From Meira nashicola (taxonomy: Eukaryota > Basidiomycota > Exobasidiomycetes > Exobasidiales > Brachybasidiaceae), in assembly GCA_001600355.1 (NCBI GenBank), contig BCJU01000002.1, positions 806,001-870,000 of the forward strand: a stretch of 64,000 nt of DNA. The letters are read 5' to 3'. The position numbers and the translations under genes were made by a program. Under the pieces are notes generated by a model. It was not told the origin of the DNA. It ran no database searches and worked only from the letters and a program-made list of their open reading frames with translations. Below are positions 19,699 through 30,093 of the stretch, piece after piece. Position 1 is the first letter of the stretch. Each line of letters begins with the position of its first letter.

Positions 19699-20676
19699 TC
19701 AGAATTGATGATTATCATTCATGATATCGACAGGTACTGGTTCACGTCGTTGTGTAGGTAAAACTTGTGAATCATATCGACCATTTCCGTTGGCATTTCG
19801 AGCATATTGTTTACCAACTGTATCGTCTACGTTTTCTGGACCATCAAAGCTATCACGTCTTGCACCACTACTTCCGCCTATACTGTCAAATGAAGCATTA
19901 TCGTATGGTCTACGTTGTGAATTAGCATAATCCGAATCATGCATCACACGTTCGCTACGAGTATGTCTATCAGCTTTTCCTTTACGTGAACCAAGAATAC
20001 CTCCGAATTTGTTCTTATTTCGTCTTCTGTCTGCTTCTGCTGATCCGGGAAGAATGTCTTGCGAACCATTACGACCGAAACTTCGAATGCTAGAACGACT
20101 TTTTGATCTGCGTAAAGAATGATCATCTCCATTCTGCTGTCCTCCTCCAATTCCTCCACCTCCATATCCCGCTCTATCGGCAGGCGTACCATAAAATGCT
20201 TCATCACTTCCTGCTGTTGCCCTTCTTTCCGAAGCACGAGCAGCAGAAGCTCTTGGATTATCTCCATCTTCGAATCTATGATGACGATCATATTCGTATA
20301 CGTTTCCATCATCATCATACATTTGTCTTGTACTATTTTGATCGTTATATCTTCCAACCCAGGCACGAGATTTTTTCAATTGTTTATCATGATCATCGCT
20401 TACTAAACCATAACGTTTTGCCCATTTTGGTGTTCTATTTTGATGTTCATTATTTCGTATATTTTGAATGAAAAAGTTATGGCCATGACCGGGGAAATAA
20501 CCACAAATTGTACAAAGAACATTTATAAAAAAATCTTTTCCAATTCCAAATCGAACTGCAACTGCCAAAGGAGGTAATAAGAATCCACAAATCATAATAA
20601 AGAATGAAAATCCATGATGACGTTTTGGTCGAAAATCGATACGACCATCAGCTTTACGAGGAACGTGCCAATTCAT
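19699..20676 (-). CDS. Pmp3/UPF0057 family membrane protein with long hydrophilic tail
   Basis: This 325-residue protein has an N-terminal Pmp3-type module at about residues 20-75: two hydrophobic helices (FFIMICGFLLPPLAVAVRFG and FINVLCTICGYFPGHGHNFFI) with the PPLAV and GYFPG signatures. Pmp3 proteins are usually 50-60 residues and act in plasma-membrane potential and cation homeostasis. Here the module is followed by about 240 polar residues rich in Arg, Asp, Gly and Ser with several RR/RS sites, predicted disordered and cytosolic. Extended Pmp3 (SNA2/3-like) proteins are known in fungi, so this is probably natural. ATG 20676 is the only sensible start. Confidence 0.85.
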   Translation of the reverse strand: MNWHVPRKADGRIDFRPKRHHGFSFFIMICGFLLPPLAVAVRFGIGKDFFINVLCTICGYFPGHGHNFFIQNIRNNEHQNRTPKWAKRYGLVSDDHDKQLKKSRAWVGRYNDQNSTRQMYDDDGNVYEYDRHHRFEDGDNPRASAARASERRATAGSDEAFYGTPADRAGYGGGGIGGGQQNGDDHSLRRSKSRSSIRSFGRNGSQDILPGSAEADRRRNKNKFGGILGSRKGKADRHTRSERVMHDSDYANSQRRPYDNASFDSIGGSSGARRDSFDGPENVDDTVGKQYARNANGNGRYDSQVLPTQRREPVPVDIMNDNHQF

Positions 20677-21456
20677 GATTGACTCTTAACCAATTTTGTT
20701 GAAGAAAGGGAATAATTTCCCGAATCCGGATGAATGATCGTGGTAAAGGAATCAGAGTAACGTTGGTGGGGGCAAGGTGTTCGTTCCACTAAAAGGATGC
20801 TTCGTGTGCCTTTGTGTCTGCATGTAATCTGACATTCTCCCTTCGTATGCCCGCCCTGTCAATTGCCGCGCTTTTTTTTTTGCATACTCATTTCTTGCCC
20901 GAAAACATTCATTTGGGAATGCACGAACACAAGCAAAAAGATATGACAAACAGGCATCTTAGCGGCGGTGACCCATTCGTGTCTTCGTTTTGCATCCGCT
21001 TGTCCAGGCTTTTAGCTCAGCTTCACACTACACTTTGTGAGCGGGCGGCGCCCGGCGTGTGTGTGTGCCTGAATTGAAATCAAAAAAAGCCACTTTTGCA
21101 CTTTTGGTTGGGGAACTCGAACAAAAAGGTGCGGGGGGCAGCTCACAAACAAAAAACTCACGCAATCAACTTGTGTTTGGAGCAAAACAAGCGAAACCTG
21201 TTTTGCCCAAGTATGATAAATTAAATGTTTACCCCATATGATTTGCACAACCATAATTGTTTAAAGTTCGTATTGAATCAATATTATTAGCACATATGAA
21301 GATCTCGTGTACAAGATAAATAAAAAAGGGAAAAGGACAAATTCGTAGAAGAATAAGAAAATTGATAATACAACAAACACGGAAACGGATATCATGGCGA
21401 GAGAAAGAGGTATGAAAATGTACAGATGGAATGAGAAAAGGTATTGTTTGGCTTAC
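20677..21456. other. Intergenic: Pmp3-like promoter and FCP1 3' flank
   Basis: This 780-bp spacer lies between two minus-strand genes. It contains GC-rich patches (for example near 21040-21060, GCGGGCGGCGCCCGGCG) in AT-rich surroundings, and poly-T and poly-A tracts. No exon, tRNA box or repeat gene is supported. Confidence 0.4.
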
Positions 21457-23664
21457 TTATTTTGCTTGCTCGCTTTCATCAACATCCAATTGCAATGCTA
21501 ATTCATCTTCGAGAGATTTGAGAAAGTCTTCATCAGGTTCTTGCTCTTCTTCTTCTTGTGCGCTTTTGGAAGGTTGCTCATCTTGCTGTTTCGAGCTTTC
21601 TCGAGCAGGACCGGCAGAAGAATCACGACTTTCACTGGGTTGTGCATCAAACACTTGTTTCAACTTTGAATTACCAGCACGTAATTCTGCCATTCGTCTT
21701 CTTTTGCTTAATGGAGAAAGAGTGTTACTTCCTGCTTTTGAGACACCCTCTTCTGCTTCTTCGATACTATTATCGCCGTTTAAAGATGTATTGCTGTGTG
21801 TACGTTTCATCTTGCTGCTTTGTTTACGTTCACCAGCTTCACTGCTTCCTGAATCTGTACCTTCTCCATTAATCGTACTTTCATCATCACTTAAACCATT
21901 CAAAACAGCATCAACTTCATCATTAGCTTCATCCCAATTCATTTCGTCAAAACCTTGTCCGTCATCGTCTTCATCTTCTTCTTCATCATTAAAGTCATCA
22001 ATCTTGTCTCCGTCAATTCCATCACTATCGGTCAAGATTGACTCTTCATCTAGAATGGAATCTGTTGTAACAAGAAGATCTCCTCCCCCTTCTGTTATTT
22101 TGGAGTCTTCTGTCTTTTGGACATCTGCTTTACTACTTGGAGGTGGTCTACGAATTTGTTCCTTTGTAGGATTTGGTAGAGCATATCCTTCTTCACCTTG
22201 ACGACTCCAATTTTTGCAAGAATCTTGTAACCAAGTATACCATACAACATTTATATTCCTTCGATGTCCACTTATCACTTTTTCCGTTCCTTGTTTTGCA
22301 GCGATCACATGAGTTACCTTTGAATCCAAAGATCGCTTACAAACAGCTCCAAATTCTGTCGCTAATCGCCATAATTCAGTAGATCCTGGATCTTGATTGA
22401 CAGGTGCAATACTTGAAAATACAAATGTGCAACCATCCAAGACAGCAGTCTTGATTTGCGATATAATTTGAGTTATTGACGGTTTTTCTTCATTAGAATT
22501 CCGCTTATCATAATCGGCATACCACCTTGCATGAATATCATTTAAAACTTCGTGTAATTTGTATAATTCTCGATCTGTTTCTTTCAATACTGCCGCTGGT
22601 TTACCTTCTTCATCTTTTCCTCCCGAACTTTTTGATCCTTCTCCTTCTAGTGCTTCTTGCATCTTTGCTAAAGGTCTTGCATCCAATTGTTCGCTAACTG
22701 CAGTCTTTTGACTTTCTTCTGCCACTGTTTTTGCAGCATCATCTTCTGCTTTAGCTTCAGCTTCGAGTGCTTCTTCGTCCTTCCCCTCAGCTTTTTGATC
22801 GTCTGATTGATCTGTTGTGCCATTGCTTCCATTCACTTTTGAGGTAGATGCATTGCTGTTTAATTCTGGCGGAGGTGTAGGTCCAGTGGGTGTACTTGGT
22901 AAAAAAGACGCATTTATATCTCCAATACCTACAAAGAAATCAAAAGGAGTAACACGAACTAGATTTGGACTCCATTGCCATACATCTGCACGATCATCAA
23001 TAATGGCAACCATGGATGTATCCATAGGAAATAATTTGCTTAGACTCTTTTGTAAAAGACTTCCGTTCTCATCTCTTGATATGATTCGTGCACCGAACAA
23101 AGAACCATCTGGATCTACCAATCTACAAACACTTTCTGCATATGTTCTTGTTCCCATCGTATAAACGTGTAATTCATAACGTTGACTAAGTTGAGTAAGA
23201 AAGTTTTGTAATCCCGGTCTAGGTTTAACGTAATACCAACATCCGTCTTGAATTGAAGCTGCTAATGCTTCATCTGAATTTCCGTTTGCATGTTTTGCAG
23301 CATCTTCACCCATTACCGCTTTTCCATCAACTCCTAATAAGAATTTTCCAACATCGGCTAAAGCACTAAAATTTGCATTTGATTGATCTTTCATCCATTC
23401 ACCAACAGTTGGATCAACGGTTGCATGAATAATCGTTTGATCTAAATCAACAATTAATGCTAACTTTCTTTGTTCTAATAACCTACGTGTACTTTCAGAA
23501 TCTATTCTTGCTGCTTCTGCTTTTGTTACTTGAACGCCAGAAATATCATGAAGTTCTTCTCCACCGTCAAGTTTTCTTAATTCTTCTTCTTCTAAAACTT
23601 TTCCACATATTACACACATTCCAGAAACGCGAGCCGGATGGCTACATGACATAAAATCCTCCAT
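21457..23664 (-). CDS. FCP1: RNA polymerase II CTD phosphatase Fcp1
   Basis: Fcp1 dephosphorylates the Pol II C-terminal repeat so that polymerase can be recycled; it binds TFIIF. The 735-residue protein opens with a zinc-binding-like CSHPARVSGMCVICG block. An FCPH phosphatase domain follows, with the catalytic DLDQT (D73, D75) and the family blocks YYVKPRPGLQNFL, YTMGTRTYAESV, SRDENGS and VAIIDDRADVWQW. After an acidic linker, a BRCT domain occupies about residues 435-530 (GCTFVFSSIAP, WYTWLQDSC). The C-terminus is acidic and serine-rich. The ATG is at 23664; the in-frame GTG before it is not a credible start, and a TAA lies about 20 nt upstream. The roughly 100-residue lipoyl-like region that precedes the CHP block in yeast Fcp1 is absent. 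Confidence 0.93.
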   Translation of the reverse strand: MEDFMSCSHPARVSGMCVICGKVLEEEELRKLDGGEELHDISGVQVTKAEAARIDSESTRRLLEQRKLALIVDLDQTIIHATVDPTVGEWMKDQSNANFSALADVGKFLLGVDGKAVMGEDAAKHANGNSDEALAASIQDGCWYYVKPRPGLQNFLTQLSQRYELHVYTMGTRTYAESVCRLVDPDGSLFGARIISRDENGSLLQKSLSKLFPMDTSMVAIIDDRADVWQWSPNLVRVTPFDFFVGIGDINASFLPSTPTGPTPPPELNSNASTSKVNGSNGTTDQSDDQKAEGKDEEALEAEAKAEDDAAKTVAEESQKTAVSEQLDARPLAKMQEALEGEGSKSSGGKDEEGKPAAVLKETDRELYKLHEVLNDIHARWYADYDKRNSNEEKPSITQIISQIKTAVLDGCTFVFSSIAPVNQDPGSTELWRLATEFGAVCKRSLDSKVTHVIAAKQGTEKVISGHRRNINVVWYTWLQDSCKNWSRQGEEGYALPNPTKEQIRRPPPSSKADVQKTEDSKITEGGGDLLVTTDSILDEESILTDSDGIDGDKIDDFNDEEEDEDDDGQGFDEMNWDEANDEVDAVLNGLSDDESTINGEGTDSGSSEAGERKQSSKMKRTHSNTSLNGDNSIEEAEEGVSKAGSNTLSPLSKRRRMAELRAGNSKLKQVFDAQPSESRDSSAGPARESSKQQDEQPSKSAQEEEEQEPDEDFLKSLEDELALQLDVDESEQAK

Positions 23665-24056
23665 CACGTCGTGTGTGTTTTTTTATGTGTTACTTTTTAG
23701 CCTGTTGTGAATAATGAAACGATCATATTTGTCGCGTGATAATGAGAGGATGATGAGGAGAATGATAACCACGCGAGTGTAAGGGCTGTGGAGACAAATT
23801 AAACGCACTTTGCAGATTAGTACGCGTTCAAATTCATTTTGGTCTGCAGCCTAATAAATAATTTTCAGCGGCGCGTTTGAAAATATTATCCACCAAATAT
23901 ATGTACACAGTCTAGTCCTAGTACTCGGATATCGGACCTTAATCTCTTCTTTTTTTTTCGGAAGTTCGAGAAGAATGTTATGCAATATGTACAATCTGTT
24001 AAATATTTATATTTTGCACGCTCACCTTTGCAAAAGGTAGATTTGCATTAAAATAA
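23665..24056. promoter_or_regulatory. Divergent promoter region, FCP1 / PUS3
   Basis: This 392-bp spacer holds one ACGCGT at 23822-23827 and a GC-rich patch near 23868-23876. I searched it for an upstream FCP1 exon and see none with family resemblance. Confidence 0.45.
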
Positions 24057-26288
24057 ATGCTGATTGGAAGACAGATAAGAAGTATAAAAGGATTGGAGAA
24101 AAAGTTATCAAAGGTATACGTATCAGCTGATTTTGGATTGAGACAAGTACAAATTCGAACGTATAAAGGTAGAAGTGGTCCATTGTCATCATTGAATGCT
24201 AAAACATCTTCAAGCATGAACGGTTTGGCAATCGAAGAAAAATATCGAAATCAATCAAGAGAAGAATTGCTTGCTAGGATTGCTCAACTGGAAGGAAGTA
24301 ATAATGGAGAATCATCTACGAGCAAGATAACGAAAAATGATTCTCCAATCGAAGAAGAAGTTAATCAGGAAGAAAAGAAGAAACAAAAACCTATTCGTTC
24401 GTTTGATATAAATCGTTATCCATGCAGAAAGATTGCTTTAAGGTTTTCATATGATGGTGAACAATATTCTGGTTTAGAGATGCAAACAAGTTCAGGATCA
24501 AAAGATGGAATTGCAGTTGAAACTGTTGAAAGTGTATTATGGCAAGCACTTTCGGATGCTAGATTAGTTGATCATTCTGTTGGATTACAAGGAGTTGGTT
24601 GGAGTAGATGTGGTAGAACGGATAGAGGCGTAAGTGCAGCAGGTCAAGTTGTAGCTTTTTGGGCAAGAAGTAGAAAAGTAGATCAATGGCCATTAAGACG
24701 AGTTTTGCAACGTGTGATGGATGAAACTCAAATCGGACAAGATTCAAATAAAACAAATACTACCAGCAATGACGAAGGTGACGATGATTCAGATATAGTG
24801 ACAAGAACTTCTTGGAGAGATAAAGTGGAAGCAAAAATGCAAGAATTCTTATCAGAAGAAGAAGCGAAAAGGAATGAAATCGATCATATTCCTGCCGATC
24901 CAAATTCTGAAGAATTACCATATGTTATCGCAATTAATCGATTATTACCTAAATCGATTCGTGTACAAGCATGGTCCCCCGTTTCGCCTGCATTTAATGC
25001 TCGATTTGATTGTCAATATCGTCATTATAAATACTTCTTTAGTCGTGGTGCACCTTTTACTCATCAATCTACAACACAATTACATGGTCCAATTCCACCT
25101 CTTGATATTGAAGCAATGCGTTTAGCTGCTCAACGATTTTTAGGAGAACATGATTTTCGTAATTTTTGCAGAGTTGATCCAAGTAAACAAATGGATAACT
25201 TTACAAGAAGAATTGATGGAATTTCAATCGATCCTGTTTCTACATCATGGTCACAAACGACAAAAGAAGTTGAACGATCAGCCATGGAAGAAGAAAATTC
25301 ATGTTCAAGTAATAAAGAACATATGTATGTTTTGAATTTGAGAGGAACAGCTTTTCTCTACCATCAAGTTAGACATATTACTTCAATTTTATTTTTGGTT
25401 GGAGCTGGATTGGAAAAGCCTAGTATTATTGATGAATTATTGAATGTCAAGAAGAATGGCGTATTTATCGATCGACTTTTAGCTGCTAAAGTGAGCGGAT
25501 TAATCTTAAATGACGATGAACAACAAAAAGAAGTACAGAGAATACTGCCAACAACTTCTTCAGATACTGGCTTAGTTCAAAGGTATCAACGGGTACGTAA
25601 ACAATACGAAGATTCAAATGAAGATACATCAAGCATTTTCGATTCTCATCATATCGATCATCATGAAGCATTACGCAATCTTTATATCTTTGATCGCAAA
25701 CCAATTTATGAAATGGCAATGGATCGTCCTTTAATGCTTTGGGAATGTGGATTTAATGAAAAAGATGTTTCTTGGCGTTCTGGCTCATACGATGGTACGA
25801 TGACGATAGAAGAAATAAAGACAAAGAAACCTACCGTTGACGTCAATAGTCCAACTTCTCTCATTCGTGCTCAAATGCACGCTATTTGGAACGCACAAAG
25901 TATCACAGCTGAAATGTATAGACATTTCGCTTTAGCAATTCCAAGTGATGCAAATGAACATATTCAAGGCAAAGGAATGAATGGAGTCGGTTATTTACCA
26001 GCAAGTACAACTTTTCAATCTGCTTCTTTTCCTTCTTTACAATCAGAAATCTTACAATCGGAGGATATCAGTAAAAGCGAAAAGATTGACAAAAACCCTA
26101 CACATGTTAGAACAATCATTCCTTTGGGTTATGGACGATTTAAAGCTTCATCTCAATATACCCCTTTATCTAAAGTTAATCGACAAGCAACACCAGCCGA
26201 AAAGAATCAACATTGGCAATCAACTCGCGGTAAACGTCGTGCAGACAAAAAAGCAGCTGCTGCCGCCATAGCTGATTCCGAGAAATGA
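24057..26288 (+). CDS. DEG1: tRNA pseudouridine synthase Pus3/Deg1
   Basis: Pus3/Deg1 makes pseudouridine at positions 38 and 39 of tRNA anticodon arms. It is a TruA-family enzyme of 743 residues. The catalytic aspartate lies in GWSRCGRTDRGVSAAGQV (about residue 190). Further motifs are IALRFSYDGEQYSG, LPYVIAINRLLPKSIRV, FNARFDCQYRHYKYFF and the Pus3-type HDFRNFCRVDP. FLYHQVRHI marks the C-terminal half. ATG 24057 gives an N-terminal arm rich in Arg and Lys without acidic residues at first, which could be a mitochondrial leader. A second ATG about 57 codons in (MNGLAIEEKYRNQSREELLARI) begins the usual coiled N-terminus. Dual starts giving mitochondrial and nuclear forms are possible. Acidic inserts between blocks are typical of fungi. 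Confidence 0.92.
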   Translation: MLIGRQIRSIKGLEKKLSKVYVSADFGLRQVQIRTYKGRSGPLSSLNAKTSSSMNGLAIEEKYRNQSREELLARIAQLEGSNNGESSTSKITKNDSPIEEEVNQEEKKKQKPIRSFDINRYPCRKIALRFSYDGEQYSGLEMQTSSGSKDGIAVETVESVLWQALSDARLVDHSVGLQGVGWSRCGRTDRGVSAAGQVVAFWARSRKVDQWPLRRVLQRVMDETQIGQDSNKTNTTSNDEGDDDSDIVTRTSWRDKVEAKMQEFLSEEEAKRNEIDHIPADPNSEELPYVIAINRLLPKSIRVQAWSPVSPAFNARFDCQYRHYKYFFSRGAPFTHQSTTQLHGPIPPLDIEAMRLAAQRFLGEHDFRNFCRVDPSKQMDNFTRRIDGISIDPVSTSWSQTTKEVERSAMEEENSCSSNKEHMYVLNLRGTAFLYHQVRHITSILFLVGAGLEKPSIIDELLNVKKNGVFIDRLLAAKVSGLILNDDEQQKEVQRILPTTSSDTGLVQRYQRVRKQYEDSNEDTSSIFDSHHIDHHEALRNLYIFDRKPIYEMAMDRPLMLWECGFNEKDVSWRSGSYDGTMTIEEIKTKKPTVDVNSPTSLIRAQMHAIWNAQSITAEMYRHFALAIPSDANEHIQGKGMNGVGYLPASTTFQSASFPSLQSEILQSEDISKSEKIDKNPTHVRTIIPLGYGRFKASSQYTPLSKVNRQATPAEKNQHWQSTRGKRRADKKAAAAAIADSEK

Positions 26289-26454
26289 ATCCAAATAGAT
26301 TAACATTATTCATCTTTATGTATCATTGAATGCATCTATAAAATTGCTTTTTTAATGGTTGTTTTGAGTAAGAATTATGTGTATTTGTATACAAATGCAA
26401 TTGTCGTCTCTTTTATTTTTGATTATTTGATTCGACGACTAAATTGATCTTACA

Positions 26455-29118
26455 TCAATTTTGTCCATTTGTTGTTGTTGCTGCTGGGCTTCCATCAGAA
26501 TCAGGTGGTGCAAATGCCCATCTTCTTCTCTCATTTTCTCGATCAATACTCTCCTTCTCCTTTTGTGAATCTGTCTTGAACGCATCGGCAAGCGGATAAG
26601 CTTGCTTACTTGCTTCTACAAAACTACCTACTTCTGTCGATCCACATTCATTTTTCAAAAACTCAACAGATTCTTGCAAGATTGATAATTTCACTTCTGT
26701 TTTTCCTACTTTTGTATGTGAGGCAGCAGCACCTTTTGCCAATTCGACCAAAATCGCTGCCGCTTCTCGTTTACCATCTTCATTGTCTCCCCGAAGTAAA
26801 AGTGCAGATCGTGCAGATGCTAATGCATTCTCAGCACTTTGTCCCGCATATCTTTGAACGAATGTAGCATTGTATGCCTCTAGCGTTCCTTCTTCAAGCG
26901 GTACGATTGATTTCAAAACTGTAGAAATGCTCTCTCTAACCGGTTCTGGAGCTTCACTTAAAATTGGCAATGCTTTACGTAATCTTAGAATAGCATGATG
27001 AACTCGACCATTTCCTGAGTCTAAAGAATGAGCTCTTGCGATTGCTTTCGTTGCTAAAAGCCAATTCTTTCGTCTCAAAGCAACCTCAAACGATAACAAC
27101 CACGTCTCGATCTTACGAGAAGCATGCTTTTGCAATAATGTCAAATATTTTTCGGCATCCTTTAATGGCTCAACCGATTTGAAAGCTTCTTTTCCATCCG
27201 GATCTTCGTCTTTTGGTGGTGCATTGTCGTCCTCTTCTTCCTTTTTTCCGTTTGCAGCCGCTTGTGCGTTCTTCTTTGCAGCCTCTTCTAATTTTCTGAC
27301 CCTCTTTGAGTCCTTCTTTTGGCCATCGTTCGATGTTCCATTTCCTGCTGCTGAGCCATTTTCCATTTTCAACAGAGATGGTTGATCTTGCAATGTCAAT
27401 AAGATGCGTATAGCAGTCGTAGCGGCAGAGAAATAAGCATGGTGACCATGTAGACGATCTTCAAAGCGGACCATATCAACATAAGCGCGTACTGTGAACT
27501 TACGCGTACAATAAGAGTGGAAGTCTAATTGATCATCCCAAATTTCGGTGTAAATTTTGTCAATTTGCGTGCATCTTTTCAAGGCCATTGCGTAATTTTT
27601 CTTTGCTAGCCAAGCTCTTGCTTCTTCGATCAAATACCAAGAAGCTTGCATTTCCACCAAATCCAAAACAGGATCTTCAACATCAGGTTTAGTAAATAAT
27701 CCAGCTTTCTTTGATGCTCCCGAAATATCTCCTGCCCGCAAAGAATATTTGGCAGCTTTGCAATTCAACGAACGATCTTGCCCATCTAATAATCGTGCAT
27801 CCTCCATTGCTGTATTTGCCCATTCTATCGCGCCTGCTTTCTTGTAGATTCTTGCTCGGGTCATGTGTAATTCAGGTAAAGTAGGCGAATGAGCGATAGC
27901 GCTATGTATATATCGAAGCGCTTCGTCATATTGTCCTAGGAAATTATAATGCTGTGCTAAGAAGTAAAGAGTCCATAAAAGTGATGTAGGGGCTTCATTC
28001 GGATCTTTTGTCCATTTCTCCCGAGCACCTTCAACAATACTTTCGATTGCGTCCCGCTTTGCATCGTCTACATAAAGTGCTCTAACATCATTAAAGATAG
28101 AAGGCACACCTTTTTGCAATGCAATCAGGATATAGGCAGATGCTTGAGTATAGAATTCATCTCCGAATAGTAACGTCAAAGCCATTCGTTTGATCGCTCT
28201 TGAAGTTGGAAACTGCTCTTGCAGCGATTTAAATGCGGTGGAAGCGGAATTGGATTCGGCTTGACCAGAAGATTGTACATCGATACCTTTTGTCTTTAGC
28301 CAAAGAGCAATATATTGTCGATCTTCGTTATTTCTTTGTAAGAGGCCATTGAACGTCTTTTCCGCTTCTTCCACTTCACCTAAAGCCAATTGACATTTTC
28401 CTTGCAAGAGAGAAGAAGCTTTTGCGTCAAGCACCTGATCGGAAGTCTTTTTGCTTAGGTATTCTATCGCATCTTTATGTCGGCCAGCTTCATGAAGTAC
28501 TTGAGCATGGTACAAGTATACCTCTGATTGTTCATATGATCGCTTAGGTACGTCTCGATGAATGTTTTCAAAATGCTCCAAAACACGCAAAGTCTCCTCT
28601 GTATTTCCTCCAAGGTGCAAAGCGACTGCTAAACCGATCCAATTCATACGTAAGTGTGGCTGCATACGTACGAGCGTTAATCGATTTTCGACCACTTTTT
28701 GCCAATCTCTTAATTGAATGTATAGGTAAGCACTTTCTCGTACCAAATTGATATTCGTCCCTCCCTCGATTCGTAAAGCTTGTGAATAACATTTGATCGA
28801 TTCATTGTAATTTTTAACGATCCTATTCAAGATTCCTAAAGCATGCCAAGAGATGAATGAAGTTAAATCGTAACGTAAACCTTGTTTAGCAAGTTCCAAT
28901 CCTTCATTTTGTCTATTGAGAGAAGCTAAAATTAGACCTTTCATGCAAAGAGTTTCACCATGTTCGGGAAACTTTTTCAAAATTTGATCAGCAGTTTTTA
29001 TACCGATCTTGTACTTTTTCGATTCATATTCTTGAATCAATTTTGCAAATAAACCTTTTTCTTTGTTTGGCAAAATTGTCTTTCCACCACCTAATGGCTT
29101 TTTCACAGGAGGTGCCAT
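26455..29118 (-). CDS. NAT1: NatA N-terminal acetyltransferase auxiliary subunit Naa15/Nat1
   Basis: Naa15 anchors the catalytic Naa10 to ribosomes and forms the superhelical TPR scaffold of NatA, which acetylates nascent Ser, Ala, Thr, Gly and Val N-termini. The protein is 887 residues from ATG 29118 (MAPPVKKPLGGGKTILP). The family blocks are EHGETLCMKGLILASLNRQNEGLE, SFISWHALGILNRIVKNYNE, IQLRDWQKVVENRLTLV and RMNWIGLAVALHLGG, all TPR helices. A basic, alanine-rich coiled stretch (about residues 590-640, KKNAQAAANGKKEEEDD) precedes the C-terminal TPRs. The sequence GTAAGT sits just upstream of the ATG, so the 5' end could be alternatively spliced. It converges on DEG1. Confidence 0.93.
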   Translation of the reverse strand: MAPPVKKPLGGGKTILPNKEKGLFAKLIQEYESKKYKIGIKTADQILKKFPEHGETLCMKGLILASLNRQNEGLELAKQGLRYDLTSFISWHALGILNRIVKNYNESIKCYSQALRIEGGTNINLVRESAYLYIQLRDWQKVVENRLTLVRMQPHLRMNWIGLAVALHLGGNTEETLRVLEHFENIHRDVPKRSYEQSEVYLYHAQVLHEAGRHKDAIEYLSKKTSDQVLDAKASSLLQGKCQLALGEVEEAEKTFNGLLQRNNEDRQYIALWLKTKGIDVQSSGQAESNSASTAFKSLQEQFPTSRAIKRMALTLLFGDEFYTQASAYILIALQKGVPSIFNDVRALYVDDAKRDAIESIVEGAREKWTKDPNEAPTSLLWTLYFLAQHYNFLGQYDEALRYIHSAIAHSPTLPELHMTRARIYKKAGAIEWANTAMEDARLLDGQDRSLNCKAAKYSLRAGDISGASKKAGLFTKPDVEDPVLDLVEMQASWYLIEEARAWLAKKNYAMALKRCTQIDKIYTEIWDDQLDFHSYCTRKFTVRAYVDMVRFEDRLHGHHAYFSAATTAIRILLTLQDQPSLLKMENGSAAGNGTSNDGQKKDSKRVRKLEEAAKKNAQAAANGKKEEEDDNAPPKDEDPDGKEAFKSVEPLKDAEKYLTLLQKHASRKIETWLLSFEVALRRKNWLLATKAIARAHSLDSGNGRVHHAILRLRKALPILSEAPEPVRESISTVLKSIVPLEEGTLEAYNATFVQRYAGQSAENALASARSALLLRGDNEDGKREAAAILVELAKGAAASHTKVGKTEVKLSILQESVEFLKNECGSTEVGSFVEASKQAYPLADAFKTDSQKEKESIDRENERRRWAFAPPDSDGSPAATTTNGQN

Positions 29119-30093
29119 GATACTTACGTCCAATAAACGATCGGACAGCGGCCAAAGATCCTAATGATGATGATGATAGCGAACAAAAGAATGATGGAGA
29201 ACGATGATGTGTTTGCACTTTGATGTTCTTCGCGAAGGAATTATGCACAGTGTTCTGCCGCCTGCAGAAAAAAAAATATAGGAAAGCGGCGCTCAGGTGC
29301 GTGCACGAAGTGTGTAAGAAAAAAAGACCATGCATTCTTCTGGAAGCGTGCGTGCGTAATCCTCACACTCGTAGTCAATGACTTACCTGCAATTAAGATC
29401 AAAGCAATCTTTGCGACAATCAAAATTTCACATACATATATTTATTCGAAAATCATTATTTGTAGGAAAACATTAAAGTGTAAAGACGAGTCGGATTGCA
29501 TGCATATATTGATGATAGAAATGGTCTGAGAACGCAAGTAAATGAACAAAAAAGAAGAATGATAAACGCTGGAACATGAAATTGAAAGAGTGTTGTCGTA
29601 TAAACAGATGGAAATCAACATTGCGAGAGAAGGGGGATTTTGTTATGATTGGAAAACGGATAATATTTAGCGGGAGGTGTCGCAAATCTGCGGTTAGAAT
29701 TCAGCAAATGAAGAATGATGCCGTGATTTTGATGATTTGAAAAGATGATTATATACATCGATTGACACCGTAATCAAGAAAATGCAGATATTGATAAAAC
29801 GTGAATGTGAAGAAAGAAGAGCGTATGGGGATGGCGAAAAGGATAAGTGCAAAAGTGAGACTGATATATTCATCATGAAACACTATCGTACCTTTCCATC
29901 GATCAGATTGGATGTTCACAATCATCCAACAAAGGCGATCAAGTTATTCCTCCCAAGCCCTCGCGTTTCACGCGGAAGTCCCGTTTATTTGCCTTTCAAT
30001 ATTTGCCGATCATGAATGTTTTAGTAGAAAGAGTGGTGATTTGAATCATTCACTGGCATCATAAAATAATACCATCACAATTCATTCCTCTCC
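29119..30093. other. Intergenic: NAT1 leader and CK1 3' flank
   Basis: This 975-bp spacer lies between two minus-strand genes. Nearest NAT1, motifs fit a 5'UTR intron at 29161-29396 (donor GCAG/GTAAGTC, acceptor CATCATTAG). The rest shows no coding signal. Several short open frames on both strands lack ATG context, family resemblance or splice support. Confidence 0.4.
29161..29396 (-). other. Possible 5'UTR intron of NAT1
   Basis: On the minus strand AATTGCAG/GTAAGTCATTG forms a near-consensus donor. A matching acceptor, ATCATCATCATTAG, lies 42 bases before the start codon. The resulting leader would hold no upstream ATG between acceptor and start. This rests on motifs only. Confidence 0.4.

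Noticed and set aside
29241..29423. Minus-strand frame beginning IVAKIALILIAG, like a signal peptide
   Set aside because: There is no ATG in frame, and the hydrophobic stretch ends at a GTAAGT that fits the NAT1 leader intron donor.
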